A stretch of DNA of 64,000 nt from assembly GCA_950022655.1 (NCBI GenBank), contig OX465581.1:34133300-34197299 (forward strand), given 5' to 3'. The translations under genes were made by a program, and so were the position numbers. Source of the DNA: Alentia gelatinosa (taxonomy: Eukaryota; Annelida; Polychaeta; Phyllodocida; Polynoidae). The notes beneath the pieces are model-generated. The model did not search any database, had not been told where the DNA came from, and saw nothing but the letters and a program-made list of their open reading frames with translations. Position 1 is the stretch's first letter; every line of letters begins with the position of its first letter. Below are positions 33,837-42,867 of this stretch, piece by piece.

Positions 33837-36463
33837 CAATAGAAGTAACTATTATTGTATACCAAGTGCGAATGTCTCACTTTTACTGACCAGAAGTACG
33901 GATTTCGTTCGTCACTGAGTGACGAAGGAATATTCATACGTTACTCCGTACCACGTGACCATTGTCATTCTCGATACCGTAAGTTATAAGAAAGTGTTTT
34001 AATCATTCTGAGGTATATAAAGACAAGGAGATAAAGTGGGATGTAAGGAGACTATGAATTCAGTCTGCTGTATGATATCTTGGTCGAAAATAATCACCTC
34101 GTTCTTCGAACATGGTAAATATTCCTGACCAAAATATCTCGGAATAGATTCCATTCAGTAACACTAACCATGTCCCCCTTTATTCAGTTTATATGTTTAT
34201 AATGCAGCAATTTCAATGGTCTTTTAGACATGTAAATGCATTTCAAAATGTTATTTTCGACTATTTCATATGCAAAAGCTATTTACATACATGTTCTTAC
34301 TACACTGATACTGCTTGATTTCTAGTATCAATCTAGAGTCACTGCACGGTATTGCACCACTATCTCCAGACATTAATCATGCTAAAACTAGGAGATGCGC
34401 TGGTAGAACAGAGATATAGTACGGAATGACATCTTGATAGCCATGTTTTCTTGACGCAAGTGCCTCAAGCAATGAACCGAAGTTGATACTATACAATCTA
34501 ATGGTATCTCAATAAGCATAGATATGCATGTTTTATGATACACCTACACACACCATCCAACTAAGATGTGCTTTAGAGTAGTCTATAATCTCAACGGCCC
34601 TCATGCCACATCAGAGCCATGCCAGAGCTCGCATAGTGAGGATGTTCTTCCCAGACAGCTCTCACATTATTACGTCAACGCTGTGCCGGAACATCCCGCT
34701 AAATAGTGGGATTGGTATCCTCAGCAGTGTTATCAAGGAGGATGTTCTGAAGGGCGAAAATGTTACGGAGAGAGATTGGGGTGTGAGGGACATGTCTGGA
34801 GGGGATGGGGAAATATTCTGACATTATCCAAGATGTCATCATAGTTACCTGGTATGTAGGACTTCCGTGAAGTAATCCGTTTAGATGATATAGAGTAACA
34901 AGCGAACGGAAGATTCGTACTCAGCAAAGATACAATAAACAAAGCAATACTCTAATACTCTTAGGTACACCCAGTCACTTTCTGGAGATATCTGTGAGCT
35001 CCTCGCCCTGCAAAACACACAGCGTGAACTCCGCGCTTTGCGCTAGTTGGCGACAGGGCGTACAAGGTACCTCCAGTCACTGACTAGAGATACCTTAGGT
35101 ACGCCGAGTAGCAAGCATTTTGAATATCGAACATGTTTGATATTTGGTACCGCTAGCCGCTTACTGGGCCAATCGAAAGCGTCCTAGTTGCAGGGACAAT
35201 GTTTCATACACAAATTTGGAACATCCAGTTTCAAGAGCGGTACCTCAAGTTGCGTACCCAGTCGCAAGCCTTCCAGTGGCACAGTGTGAACCGGACATAA
35301 TTCATGACTAAATATGAGTCTCCATACTAAACCTGTAGGGAGCTTGAGTATGTAACTCACCGGGCGGAGATTATGGGTGGTCATTTTGTCTTTTCTTTGA
35401 TAACTTGAATTTGCAATGCTGAATGATAAACACAATATTAACTGGTTTCATATACATGCCAGACTAGAGCTACATCGCATTCGCCAATATATCACTACTC
35501 GTCTATACCTTAGAGATTAAAGCCGCTTGCATCTAAAACCAGTTAATACTGTGTATGTAGAATGGTGCGGGACAAATTAGACTGGTTTTTTCTGTGTCTG
35601 CATACTTCACTATAGGTTCCCTGGGGTAAGAACGTGCTATCTAGAACCACACACCTCCTGGTTTACTGATAAGCTAGTCGAGCAATATATGTCGGGGAGA
35701 ATGATAGTGATGCTCAGTATTGCCCGTACAGGCTCCATTCATTGTTCACTGACCGAAAGGAGGCTAAGTGGAGCCGTCGAACCTCACCCAAAACAATAAG
35801 CCACACATCACACATAACCACAGACAAGCGTAACATTTCTGATATGGGAGACTAATACGGTGTACTATACAGAGTAAGATTTAAGGCCTCCAGGTATCTA
35901 CGGGGCGTGGTAGCGTTATAACGCGATTGGCGAGGGGCACAAAGAGGTGTTTTTATGTGAGTCCCCCGCTGGTAGACTTTATCGTGCTCTGCCCTTGGGT
36001 CTCATTCCAGACCTACTCAGCCAAACTCGACTCCACAGTGCCCCCCAAAAAACTGCTTTTGTAAAATGAACACGTTACTGTTGTTTTATGACGTACGAAG
36101 TGAAATACTTCGTCTGAGTAATTAGACCAGACTAGCATACAAAAAAGTATATCTATACGCCGCCTATAAAGGGAAAAAACGTCTTGTATTTATTGGATCA
36201 CACGTTTTACTATATAATTTTCTTATTTTTCTTACATAAGAATTTATCTCCCAGAGGGAAACGTGGGTCTTTCAATATATTGACGTTCTCATATATAAAC
36301 TCTGTTCATGGATTTAGTCTCTTTGTCTTATCACACCAGCAAGTGATGATACATGTGTGGACAGTACCCGTATGTACCATTTCTCGTCAGAAGATTAACC
36401 CTCTCTCAGCTGACACCGTTACATGGAAAAGGATGTTTTTTAGTTGTTTTTTTTTATCAAGTT
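33837..36463. other. Non-coding stretch
   Basis: No gene recognised. Small inverted words (TTCGTTCGTCACTGAGTGACGAA near 33912; GTACGAAGTGAAATACTTCGT near 36092) are the only structure I noticed. Confidence 0.35.
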
Positions 36464-36641
36464 TTATATGGGGGAATAGAGGGAAACTATGTTCCGGTGG
36501 GAATATGTCAAAGTTACGAGGTAAGGCTTGGAAAAATTACTGCCCGCGGCTACGCCTTGGGCAGTAATTTTTCCAAGCCTTACCGAGTAACTTTGACTTA
36601 TTTCCACTGGTACGTGGTTTCCCTATTCCTATATACCTTCA
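36464..36641. repeat. Long hairpin with a 27-bp perfect core stem
   Basis: The arms are about 85 bp each. The core GGTAAGGCTTGGAAAAATTA, continuing to CTGCCC, is repeated exactly in inverse orientation across a loop of about 15 bases centred near 36552. The outer arms (GGGAATATGTCAAAGTTAC and GTAACTTTGACTTATTTCC) also pair with a few mismatches. Confidence 0.85.
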
Positions 36642-36679
36642 ATTGTCGGCTAATATGGATAAAAACCGAACGTCTCTGA

Positions 36680-36755
36680 ACGTCAACCTGGGCAGTAAAC
36701 GTCAACCTGGGCAGTAAACGTCAACCTGGGCAGTAACTTCAACCTGAGCAGTAAA
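36680..36755. repeat. 19-bp tandem repeat
   Basis: Unit CGTCAACCTGGGCAGTAAA in four copies, the last one diverged (CTTCAACCTGAGCAGTAAA). It shares the GGGCAGTAA word with the hairpin 50 bp upstream, suggesting that it arose from one hairpin arm. Confidence 0.85.
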
Positions 36756-37279
36756 CAAAAGTTATTCCACCCCCAGCAGCGTTAAGTAATCATAGGTTGT
36801 TCGCTCATAGGTATATATATAGGAATGCCTTTTACATCCATCACCAGGTTGGACAACATTGCTGTTCTTCCACCAGAACCTCTATATTAGCAGTACAGAC
36901 AACACAGCTAGGCATTTCTGTCATAACATATACAACTGGGTGGTAAATACAGGTAGTGATAAGGAATGTGATGCGTGGAATGTCATGAGATGAGAATGCT
37001 GATGATAACTGTTATTACCATAGACGTCGGATCGGATACCCGTCTCAGTTGTAACTAGAAGACTTTAGAGAGACAAAGTAACATTTAGTTGGTATCAAAT
37101 TCAGTTATGGTATTCTAATTCAATAATAGTACGATGATCATTACCTCAACCATTATTATAATACAATGTTCATATCCGTTACATTTAGATTGTAAATACC
37201 TAGGCATACTCATATGTATATAATAGTGAAAGGCGACACAGTGGGCACTACTTACAAAAATAACAGTAATGATAATATT

Positions 37280-37463
37280 GGTAACCCATGGCCGTTGGTC
37301 AGGGGTGGTCATTGCTCCCCCTGACACGCCCCCTCGCGCACCCTGCGCACTCCCCCCTGGTGTCGGTCACGTGAACCCCGCGGTCACGTGGCCCACCGCG
37401 TCTCTGACCTCCACCTCATTCTGCTCCTGTACTCCACTACGTTCACACGTATTTTCTTTTCCC
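37280..37463 (+). repeat. Split direct repeat A1 of copy 2
   Basis: 184 bp starting GGTAACCCATGGCC and ending TTTTCTTTTCCC, the same as 42119-42302 base for base as far as I can read. It is rich in CACGTG words (GGTCACGTG occurs twice), possible E-box-type sites. Confidence 0.9.
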
Positions 37464-37574
37464 TCCATTTTTGGCCTACTCTCCACGCCGTCTTCGATAC
37501 TCCCCGAGTATCTGACCGTGCAGAGACAGTGTCTGAATACGGGTAAAGTTCACGTGAATTACAGGAAAGCTAGG

Positions 37575-38696
37575 ATGGCACCACCAACGACACGCGCTCA
37601 AGCGAGCGCCTCCACGACCACGGACCAGGCCTCGGAGTCAACCGTGAGGGAGAGCGATCAGGTGGAGTCCGCGTCTCAGGCCGGAAGCCTCCGGTCGGCC
37701 CGCCTCGTGGCCGTAGAGACCGGACTCTCGGACATGAGTAGGAAACTCGACGCTCTAATTCAGCTGCAGACCCAACGGTCGACGGGACAAGCATCGCCCC
37801 CTACGGTTCGCTCAGTCGCCGAAGTAAGGACTCGGGACTGGGCCGAGGATCAAGCCGGCCGCGCCATGCCTCCACCCCGCCAGCTACGAGACCGCTACGC
37901 AGGGGACCCGTATATACAACGTGAGCTCGACCGTGAGGCCATCCGCCACGACAAGACGGCTGGTAAGCTGCAGTCAGATATTCATGTTACCCGTTTAATC
38001 AGTAAACCGTACATGTTTGTGGATAGGGAGGGGGTTTACACGTTGTCCCAGAAGCTGGAACTGAGGGGAACCCTGGGCCCCCTCGAGTACCTGAGTGCGT
38101 TTATTGGCTTGCTCGGGGATGACCGTGCGGTCGACCCCGTGGACCGTGAGGCCATGTTCCGGCACTTACATCAAGTGTCAATCGACGCCCAGAGCCGGCC
38201 GTGGGCCGGAGTCAGGAGATGGTCTAACCACGTGTTCGACCAGATCGAGGCCGGGAGGCTGTCGTGGTGCGATTACTCGAGGATCCAGGAGGAGCGAGTC
38301 CGACTCGCGATGACGACCGGGACCCTCACCAGCGGCGCCGACACCGGGAAAGCCCGAGGACGGGAGTTGCCATGCCGGCAATTTAATTCGGAGAGGGGGT
38401 GCCGCCATAGGAGCGGTCACGATGACGGGCCCGTGAGATGGCTGCACGTGTGCTCGTATTGCGACTCCGTGGGGAGACAATGCGGGCACTCGTTACACGC
38501 GTGCAACCGGAAACTCGGTTATACAATGGGCTATGAGAACGGTCAGGCTGCGCCCACACCGGCACCCCGGCGAGCACCCCAGGCCGGACACGCACCCCAG
38601 GCCGGACACACGCCCCGGGCGGTCGACCCCAGAGCGGATGTGCTCCCCCAACACGGACACGGGGCAAAAAACGGCTACGGTGCGCCCCGCGAGTGA
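37575..38696 (+). CDS. gag: Gag-like protein of Ngaro copy 2
   Basis: 373 residues from the ATG at 37575. The open frame extends further upstream to 37269, but that part is the A1 repeat and leader, so I chose the ATG that aligns with the other copy. Its role is packaging of the element RNA. Residues about 30-75 are a Ser/Thr-rich lead followed by a short coiled coil (LVAVETGLSDMSRKLDALIQ). The middle block (TRDWAEDQAGR, PLEYLSAFIGLLGDD, MFRHLHQVSIDAQSRPWAGV) matches copy 1. The C-terminal Cys/His cluster uses C267, C276, H278, H282, H291, C293, C296, C303, H305, H308 and C310. It is followed by a Pro-rich tail with a repeated APQAGH unit and the slippery site four residues after GHG. Confidence 0.9.
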   Translation: MAPPTTRAQASASTTTDQASESTVRESDQVESASQAGSLRSARLVAVETGLSDMSRKLDALIQLQTQRSTGQASPPTVRSVAEVRTRDWAEDQAGRAMPPPRQLRDRYAGDPYIQRELDREAIRHDKTAGKLQSDIHVTRLISKPYMFVDREGVYTLSQKLELRGTLGPLEYLSAFIGLLGDDRAVDPVDREAMFRHLHQVSIDAQSRPWAGVRRWSNHVFDQIEAGRLSWCDYSRIQEERVRLAMTTGTLTSGADTGKARGRELPCRQFNSERGCRHRSGHDDGPVRWLHVCSYCDSVGRQCGHSLHACNRKLGYTMGYENGQAAPTPAPRRAPQAGHAPQAGHTPRAVDPRADVLPQHGHGAKNGYGAPRE

Positions 38697-38708
38697 GCGG
38701 AGCGCACC
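38666..38708 (+). promoter_or_regulatory. Probable -1 ribosomal frameshift signal, gag/pol of copy 2
   Basis: A AAA AAC at 38666-38672 lies in the gag frame exactly as X XXY YYZ. After a 6-base spacer a hairpin begins. Its outer stem is GGTGCGC (38679-38685) with GCGCACC (38702-38708). A single C/A mismatch follows, then an inner stem CCGC (38687-38690) with GCGG (38697-38700). The six-base loop GAGTGA contains the gag TGA. The -1 frame is open from the heptamer into pol. In copy 1 one stem pair changes from T-A to C-G, keeping the pairing. Confidence 0.75.
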
Positions 38709-41521
38709 CCCACACAGTCACAACACATGCCTCCGCCCCCGGGCCCGGGGTCGTGGGGTGCAATCCACGTGATGTAACACCAGCGGGCCCTGTGATCTCC
38801 ACCACCCCCAACAGGATTTCCGGTGACCGGACGTGGGCGGGGGTCGTAAAAGGAAGCGGCCCGGTGACCACTGCGGGCCCCCACCCCCTCACGTGGAGGG
38901 GGGACCACACGGGGGGTCCACGTGACCACAACACGAAGGCCGCCTGCCCACGTGGTCGGGCCCCGAACATAAACAACAACAACGAAGGGGGCGGGACCCG
39001 CCACGTGGAGGACAGGTTCACCGCGCGGCCACCGCCAACCCACCGCGGTAGCAGGAGTGTTAGTGTTACCGCGCCGACTGAGGATTCAACTAACACTCCG
39101 GATTTCGGCGGACTAAAGGAAGTCTGCCGGACCGGAATTCCGTCGCCCGGACTCCGGACGGACCCGGAGGCCTTCATGGAGCACAGGCGGGCCGAGTGGC
39201 CCCGCTTCACCGAGGCCGGCCCCCCGGCGCACCATCACATCTACGAGGCGGTCCGGGCCTCGGGCCTGCCCAACGCCCTGTGCACAAAGATAACCCTGCC
39301 GACGGACCTCAAACTACGGGCGTGGGAGCACTACCTGACGGGAATGGAGGGCAAGGGGGAACTCCTCGGTTTCATAAGATACGGGTTCCCCCTCGGCTAC
39401 CTCGGGCCGGCCAGCGACACTCGGGACGTCCCCAACCATCCGAGCGCAACCAGATTCCCGAAGCAAGTCGGGGATTTTATCAGAAAGGAGAGTGGATTCT
39501 CAAACCTGATGGGGCCGTTCACGGAGGCTCCCTTCGAGCCGTGGTGCCACGTTTCGCCGTTGATGTCCCGGGAGAAGCGCGGGTCCGAGGCCCGCCGCGT
39601 CATAACGGATATGACCTTCCCCCGGGACCGTAGCGTCAACGCGTACGTGATGAAGAACGCGGTTTACGGAGAAGAGCGCGAGCACAGCCTCCTTACGGTC
39701 GACGGTTTCGTCACCCGCCTCGTGGCCTCGGGGCCAGGAAGCTACATGGCGACCATCGACATCTCGCGCGCCTATAAGAACTTTAGGTGCGACCCCCTCG
39801 ACTGGCCTCTGCTGTGTTTCCTGTGGGACGGCGGGTATTATTGTGATACGGCCATGCCGTTCGGCGCCCGCGCGTCCTCGTATCACATGCAGTGTGTGGC
39901 CGAGGCCATCGTGGGGATACTCGCCGGTAAGGGTGTCGAGGCCGCCATGTATCTGGACGACCTCATCATACTGTCGCCCTCTCGGGAGAAAGCTGCCTCG
40001 GACTTTGCCATAGCCCGAGACCTGTTCGCCGAGCTCGGCCTCCCCGAGGCCCGGGAAAAGGCGCAGGCCCCTAGTCAGACCGTGCGCTGGCTGGGCATCG
40101 CCAGGAAGCGGTCGCTGACAAAGCGACAGCTTCAATCCGTCCTCGGCAAAATCCTGCACGTCGCGAAATGCATCCGCCCGGCGAGGCCGTTCGTCAGCAA
40201 ACTACTGGAGGCCCTACGGTCGATGGACGGGTTCTACATCAACGTAAGCTCGGACATGCGGCAAGACCTCCAGTGGTTCCTACGGTTTGCCGCCGGGTGG
40301 AATGGGCACGCCCTCATCCCTCGAGGGCCGGCGACAAAGTGCATCACGGTCGACGCCTGCCTCTCGGGCGTGGGGGGTACAGACGGCCGTGCGGCCTACG
40401 CGTGCCAGGTTTGTCCCATCAATGACCCCGTGGACTGCATTTCTGAGCTCGAGGCCCTGAACACAATCTATGCTCTCCACACGTTCCTCGGGGACCGTGA
40501 TCGTGGGACCAGGATCGAAGTCTTCTGTGACAACATGGGGACCGTCCAGGCACTCACGTCGGGGCGGGCACGCAACCGCGTTCTCGCCGAGTGTGCCCGA
40601 CAGGCCTGGATGGTCCAGGCCAAGCTGCAAGTCGACCTGGTCTACACACACGTCCCCGGGGTCCTCAACACGGTCGCCGACGCACTCAGTAGGGCCCACC
40701 TGTCCTCGAGGGATTTTAACAATGCTGCATGCCTGATGACATATCATGATCTGTGGTCCGTGGTGCCTTGTAATCATGCTTCATTCGTGCCTGTGCTTCG
40801 CCTGTCCTGCAGATCCGGCGCTACGCTCTCTCCAACGGAAGGCATCTGCACGGCAGGCCGAGGCACGTGCCCCAGGCACGGTCGCGAACCAGAAGAGCGC
40901 CGTGTCCACCTACCTCGCCTTCTGCCGACGGACGAGGACCGACCCGCAGGCACCGTCCGTGAGTTTCATCACGGCCTTCCTCGAGTACCTCGCGGACCAC
41001 GCCCCCTCGCCGGCGACCGTGGCCAACCAGCTCTCGCACGTGAGGACACACCTACGGCTCTCGGGCGGAGACGTTACGGCTACAGAGGACGTGAGGGTCA
41101 GGAGGGCCCTCGACGCCATGAGGAGGAACAAGGCCTACACACCAAACGTCAAGCCTCCGATCCCCATGGCCGCCCTCCAGGGGATCCTCGAGCTACTGTC
41201 GGACACGCCCCTCGACCTGACCCTACGGGCCGCGTTCCTCCTCCTGTACTACGCCGCACTGCGGCAGAGCGAGGTCGCCCCCCCTACGGCCAGGGCATTC
41301 GATCCGGTGCGACACCTCTCACGTGGGGACGTGGTCCTCACGGCAAATCACGTGGAGGTCCGGATCAAGGCCGCCAAGAACCTCCAGTGCGTGGGGGAGG
41401 AAAAACACGTGAGGCTCCAATCCTCCCCGGACCCGAGGTCGTGCCCGGTGACGGCCGTGAGGAATATGCTCGCCGCGGTCCCCACGCTGATACCGACGGA
41501 TCCGTTCCTGCTCAACGCTGA
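38693..41521 (+). CDS. pol: Pol polyprotein: reverse transcriptase and RNase H
   Basis: The frame is open from the slippery site (38672) to 41521; 38693 is a GTG and not a likely start, so expression as a Gag-Pol fusion is inferred. Numbered from 38693: a variable linker (1-125), then a conserved N-terminal block (LRTDPEAFMEHRRAEWP, about 160), RT motif A with D356 (DISRAYKNF), MPFGARASS (388-396), YLDD at 420-423, and RNase H with D554, E585, D613 and D663. The segment after WLGI (about residue 469) lacks some 26-27 residues that copy 1 has, in the RT thumb/connection. From about residue 690 on, the frame runs under the YR gene and has little meaning of its own. No protease or methyltransferase is visible. 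Confidence 0.9.
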   Translation: MSGAHPHTVTTHASAPGPGVVGCNPRDVTPAGPVISTTPNRISGDRTWAGVVKGSGPVTTAGPHPLTWRGDHTGGPRDHNTKAACPRGRAPNINNNNEGGGTRHVEDRFTARPPPTHRGSRSVSVTAPTEDSTNTPDFGGLKEVCRTGIPSPGLRTDPEAFMEHRRAEWPRFTEAGPPAHHHIYEAVRASGLPNALCTKITLPTDLKLRAWEHYLTGMEGKGELLGFIRYGFPLGYLGPASDTRDVPNHPSATRFPKQVGDFIRKESGFSNLMGPFTEAPFEPWCHVSPLMSREKRGSEARRVITDMTFPRDRSVNAYVMKNAVYGEEREHSLLTVDGFVTRLVASGPGSYMATIDISRAYKNFRCDPLDWPLLCFLWDGGYYCDTAMPFGARASSYHMQCVAEAIVGILAGKGVEAAMYLDDLIILSPSREKAASDFAIARDLFAELGLPEAREKAQAPSQTVRWLGIARKRSLTKRQLQSVLGKILHVAKCIRPARPFVSKLLEALRSMDGFYINVSSDMRQDLQWFLRFAAGWNGHALIPRGPATKCITVDACLSGVGGTDGRAAYACQVCPINDPVDCISELEALNTIYALHTFLGDRDRGTRIEVFCDNMGTVQALTSGRARNRVLAECARQAWMVQAKLQVDLVYTHVPGVLNTVADALSRAHLSSRDFNNAACLMTYHDLWSVVPCNHASFVPVLRLSCRSGATLSPTEGICTAGRGTCPRHGREPEERRVHLPRLLPTDEDRPAGTVREFHHGLPRVPRGPRPLAGDRGQPALAREDTPTALGRRRYGYRGREGQEGPRRHEEEQGLHTKRQASDPHGRPPGDPRATVGHAPRPDPTGRVPPPVLRRTAAERGRPPYGQGIRSGATPLTWGRGPHGKSRGGPDQGRQEPPVRGGGKTREAPILPGPEVVPGDGREEYARRGPHADTDGSVPAQR

Positions 41522-41774
41522 CAGGTCGCTAATAACGACGCGGTCGCTGTCAAAGGAGTGGGAGCGGCTCAACACCACAGCAGGCCACCCCCCTAAGACC
41601 TACACTCTACACAGCCTGAGAAAGGCCGCCGCCACTCAGGCCTTCCAGGCCGGGGTCGCTGAACTCTCCATTCAACGATACGGGGGGTGGCGTTCTAATG
41701 CACACAGGGCATACATTAGGGACTCCAACGCACACGAGGTGAATGCGTCCCTCATACAGTCCCTCAACCAGTGA
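40746..41774 (+). CDS. YR: Tyrosine recombinase of Ngaro copy 2
   Basis: 342 residues, complete. It would integrate the circular DNA copy by site-specific recombination without target duplication. The N-terminal SAM-like core-binding domain spans about 25-115 (APGTVANQKSAVSTYLAFC...SPATVANQLSHVR). The catalytic domain has R173 (YYAALRQSEV), a candidate K208/K211 in the beta-hairpin (RIKAAKN), H289 and R292 in HSLRKAAATQAFQAG, W315/H320 in GGWRSNAH, and nucleophile Y323 in AYIR. All expected residues are present, so it may be active. It overlaps pol by 776 nt in the +1 phase relative to it. The start ATG is conserved in copy 1, which supports it, but the first 20 residues are not conserved and could be untranslated. 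Confidence 0.9.
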   Translation: MICGPWCLVIMLHSCLCFACPADPALRSLQRKASARQAEARAPGTVANQKSAVSTYLAFCRRTRTDPQAPSVSFITAFLEYLADHAPSPATVANQLSHVRTHLRLSGGDVTATEDVRVRRALDAMRRNKAYTPNVKPPIPMAALQGILELLSDTPLDLTLRAAFLLLYYAALRQSEVAPPTARAFDPVRHLSRGDVVLTANHVEVRIKAAKNLQCVGEEKHVRLQSSPDPRSCPVTAVRNMLAAVPTLIPTDPFLLNADRSLITTRSLSKEWERLNTTAGHPPKTYTLHSLRKAAATQAFQAGVAELSIQRYGGWRSNAHRAYIRDSNAHEVNASLIQSLNQ

Positions 41775-41830
41775 CTCTCATCCCTCACAAACTTTTCTCC
41801 CTCCCACCTCGCCTCATTTTTATGGTCTTG

Positions 41831-42118
41831 GCGTTTTTTATACATCATATTGTATAACCATTATACCTCATATTGTATAACCATACTATTTGTTATACAA
41901 CCATATACATAATTGACATACCATTATACCTGTCAATTACAAATATGTATATTATACGTAATTGACCTCTTTATACCTCTGTCAATTACTTTATCTACCT
42001 TATGTCATATTCATATTTACATATTAATATTCATGTCGGTATAGGTATATAAAATTAAAATAAATTTTATTATTCCCAACTATCGACTCCTTCTTTGTGT
42101 TCAGGGATAGGGGTAATG
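41831..42118 (+). repeat. Split direct repeat B1 of copy 2
   Basis: 288 bp, AT-rich, begins GCGTTTTTTATACATCAT and ends GGGATAGGGGTAATG. Appears identical to 42343-42630. It includes AAATAAATTTTATTATT near its end, a possible polyadenylation region. Confidence 0.9.
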
Positions 42119-42302
42119 GGTAACCCATGGCCGTTGGTCAGGGGTGGTCATTGCTCCCCCTGACACGCCCCCTCGCGCACCCTGCGCACTCCCCCCTGGT
42201 GTCGGTCACGTGAACCCCGCGGTCACGTGGCCCACCGCGTCTCTGACCTCCACCTCATTCTGCTCCTGTACTCCACTACGTTCACACGTATTTTCTTTTC
42301 CC
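42119..42302 (+). repeat. Split direct repeat A2 of copy 2
   Basis: Same 184 bp as A1. Directly abuts B1 at GGGGTAATG/GGTAACCC, the recombination junction typical of these elements. Confidence 0.9.
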
Positions 42303-42342
42303 ACCCACCCTCACCTCTCTTTCTTATCTCCTACTCCGTAGG
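42303..42342 (+). other. A2-B2 linker, conserved between families
   Basis: Reads ACCCACCCTCACC, a pyrimidine-rich run, then CTCCTACTCCGTAGG. The counterpart in copy 1 is 19475-19520 on the minus strand. It occurs only once per element. Confidence 0.7.
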
Positions 42343-42630
42343 GCGTTTTTTATACATCATATTGTATAACCATTATACCTCATATTGTATAACCATACTA
42401 TTTGTTATACAACCATATACATAATTGACATACCATTATACCTGTCAATTACAAATATGTATATTATACGTAATTGACCTCTTTATACCTCTGTCAATTA
42501 CTTTATCTACCTTATGTCATATTCATATTTACATATTAATATTCATGTCGGTATAGGTATATAAAATTAAAATAAATTTTATTATTCCCAACTATCGACT
42601 CCTTCTTTGTGTTCAGGGATAGGGGTAATG
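42343..42630 (+). repeat. Split direct repeat B2 of copy 2
   Basis: 288 bp forming the 3' end, appears identical to B1. The element ends at GGGGTAATG and host sequence resumes at ATAGATCAG. Confidence 0.9.
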
Positions 42631-42639
42631 ATAGATCAG

Positions 42640-42867
42640 TTCTTCTGTTTTGCGCATATTCGCTACCATTTACGTAGCAGTTGCAATCACAATCTGATAT
42701 TCTACTGTTTTGTGCATATTCGCTACCATTTACGTATAGCAGTTGCAATCACAATCTGATTTTCTATTGTTTTGTGTATATTCGTTACCATGATTTGATT
42801 TACGCCTATTTTATTAGACATTCATAATCATTTACGCATCAGTTGCAGTCACAATCTGATTTTTGGT
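42640..42867. repeat. Tandem repeat, about 65-bp unit, three copies
   Basis: Each unit carries CTGTTTTGTGCATATTCGCT, ACCATTTACG, then CAGTTGCAATCACAATCTGA. The third copy has extra bases in the middle. The array sits directly beside the retrotransposon 3' end. Confidence 0.8.

Larger units (their letters stand above)
37280..42630 (+). mobile_element. Ngaro-like tyrosine-recombinase retrotransposon, copy 2 (mostly open)
   Basis: Order: A1 (37280-37463), gag (37575-38696), pol (38672/38693-41521), YR (40746-41774), B1 (41831-42118), A2 (42119-42302), linker, B2 (42343-42630). A1 equals A2 over 184 bp and B1 equals B2 over 288 bp by eye, so it inserted recently or was recently corrected. It is far more GC-rich in its genes than the flanking DNA. 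Proteins are clearly related to the minus-strand copy but diverged enough to be another family. The only visible coding defect is an in-frame loss of about 26-27 codons in pol. No target duplication is seen. Confidence 0.9.

Noticed and set aside
38383..40777. Long minus-strand frames over the plus-strand retrotransposon (275, 219, 165 codons)
   Set aside because: They are antisense shadows of gag and pol in GC-rich DNA with no domain of their own.
40860..41521. Extra C-terminal domain of pol (Arg/Pro/Gly-rich)
   Set aside because: It lies under the well-conserved recombinase gene in another phase; its composition is what a GC-rich shadow frame gives.
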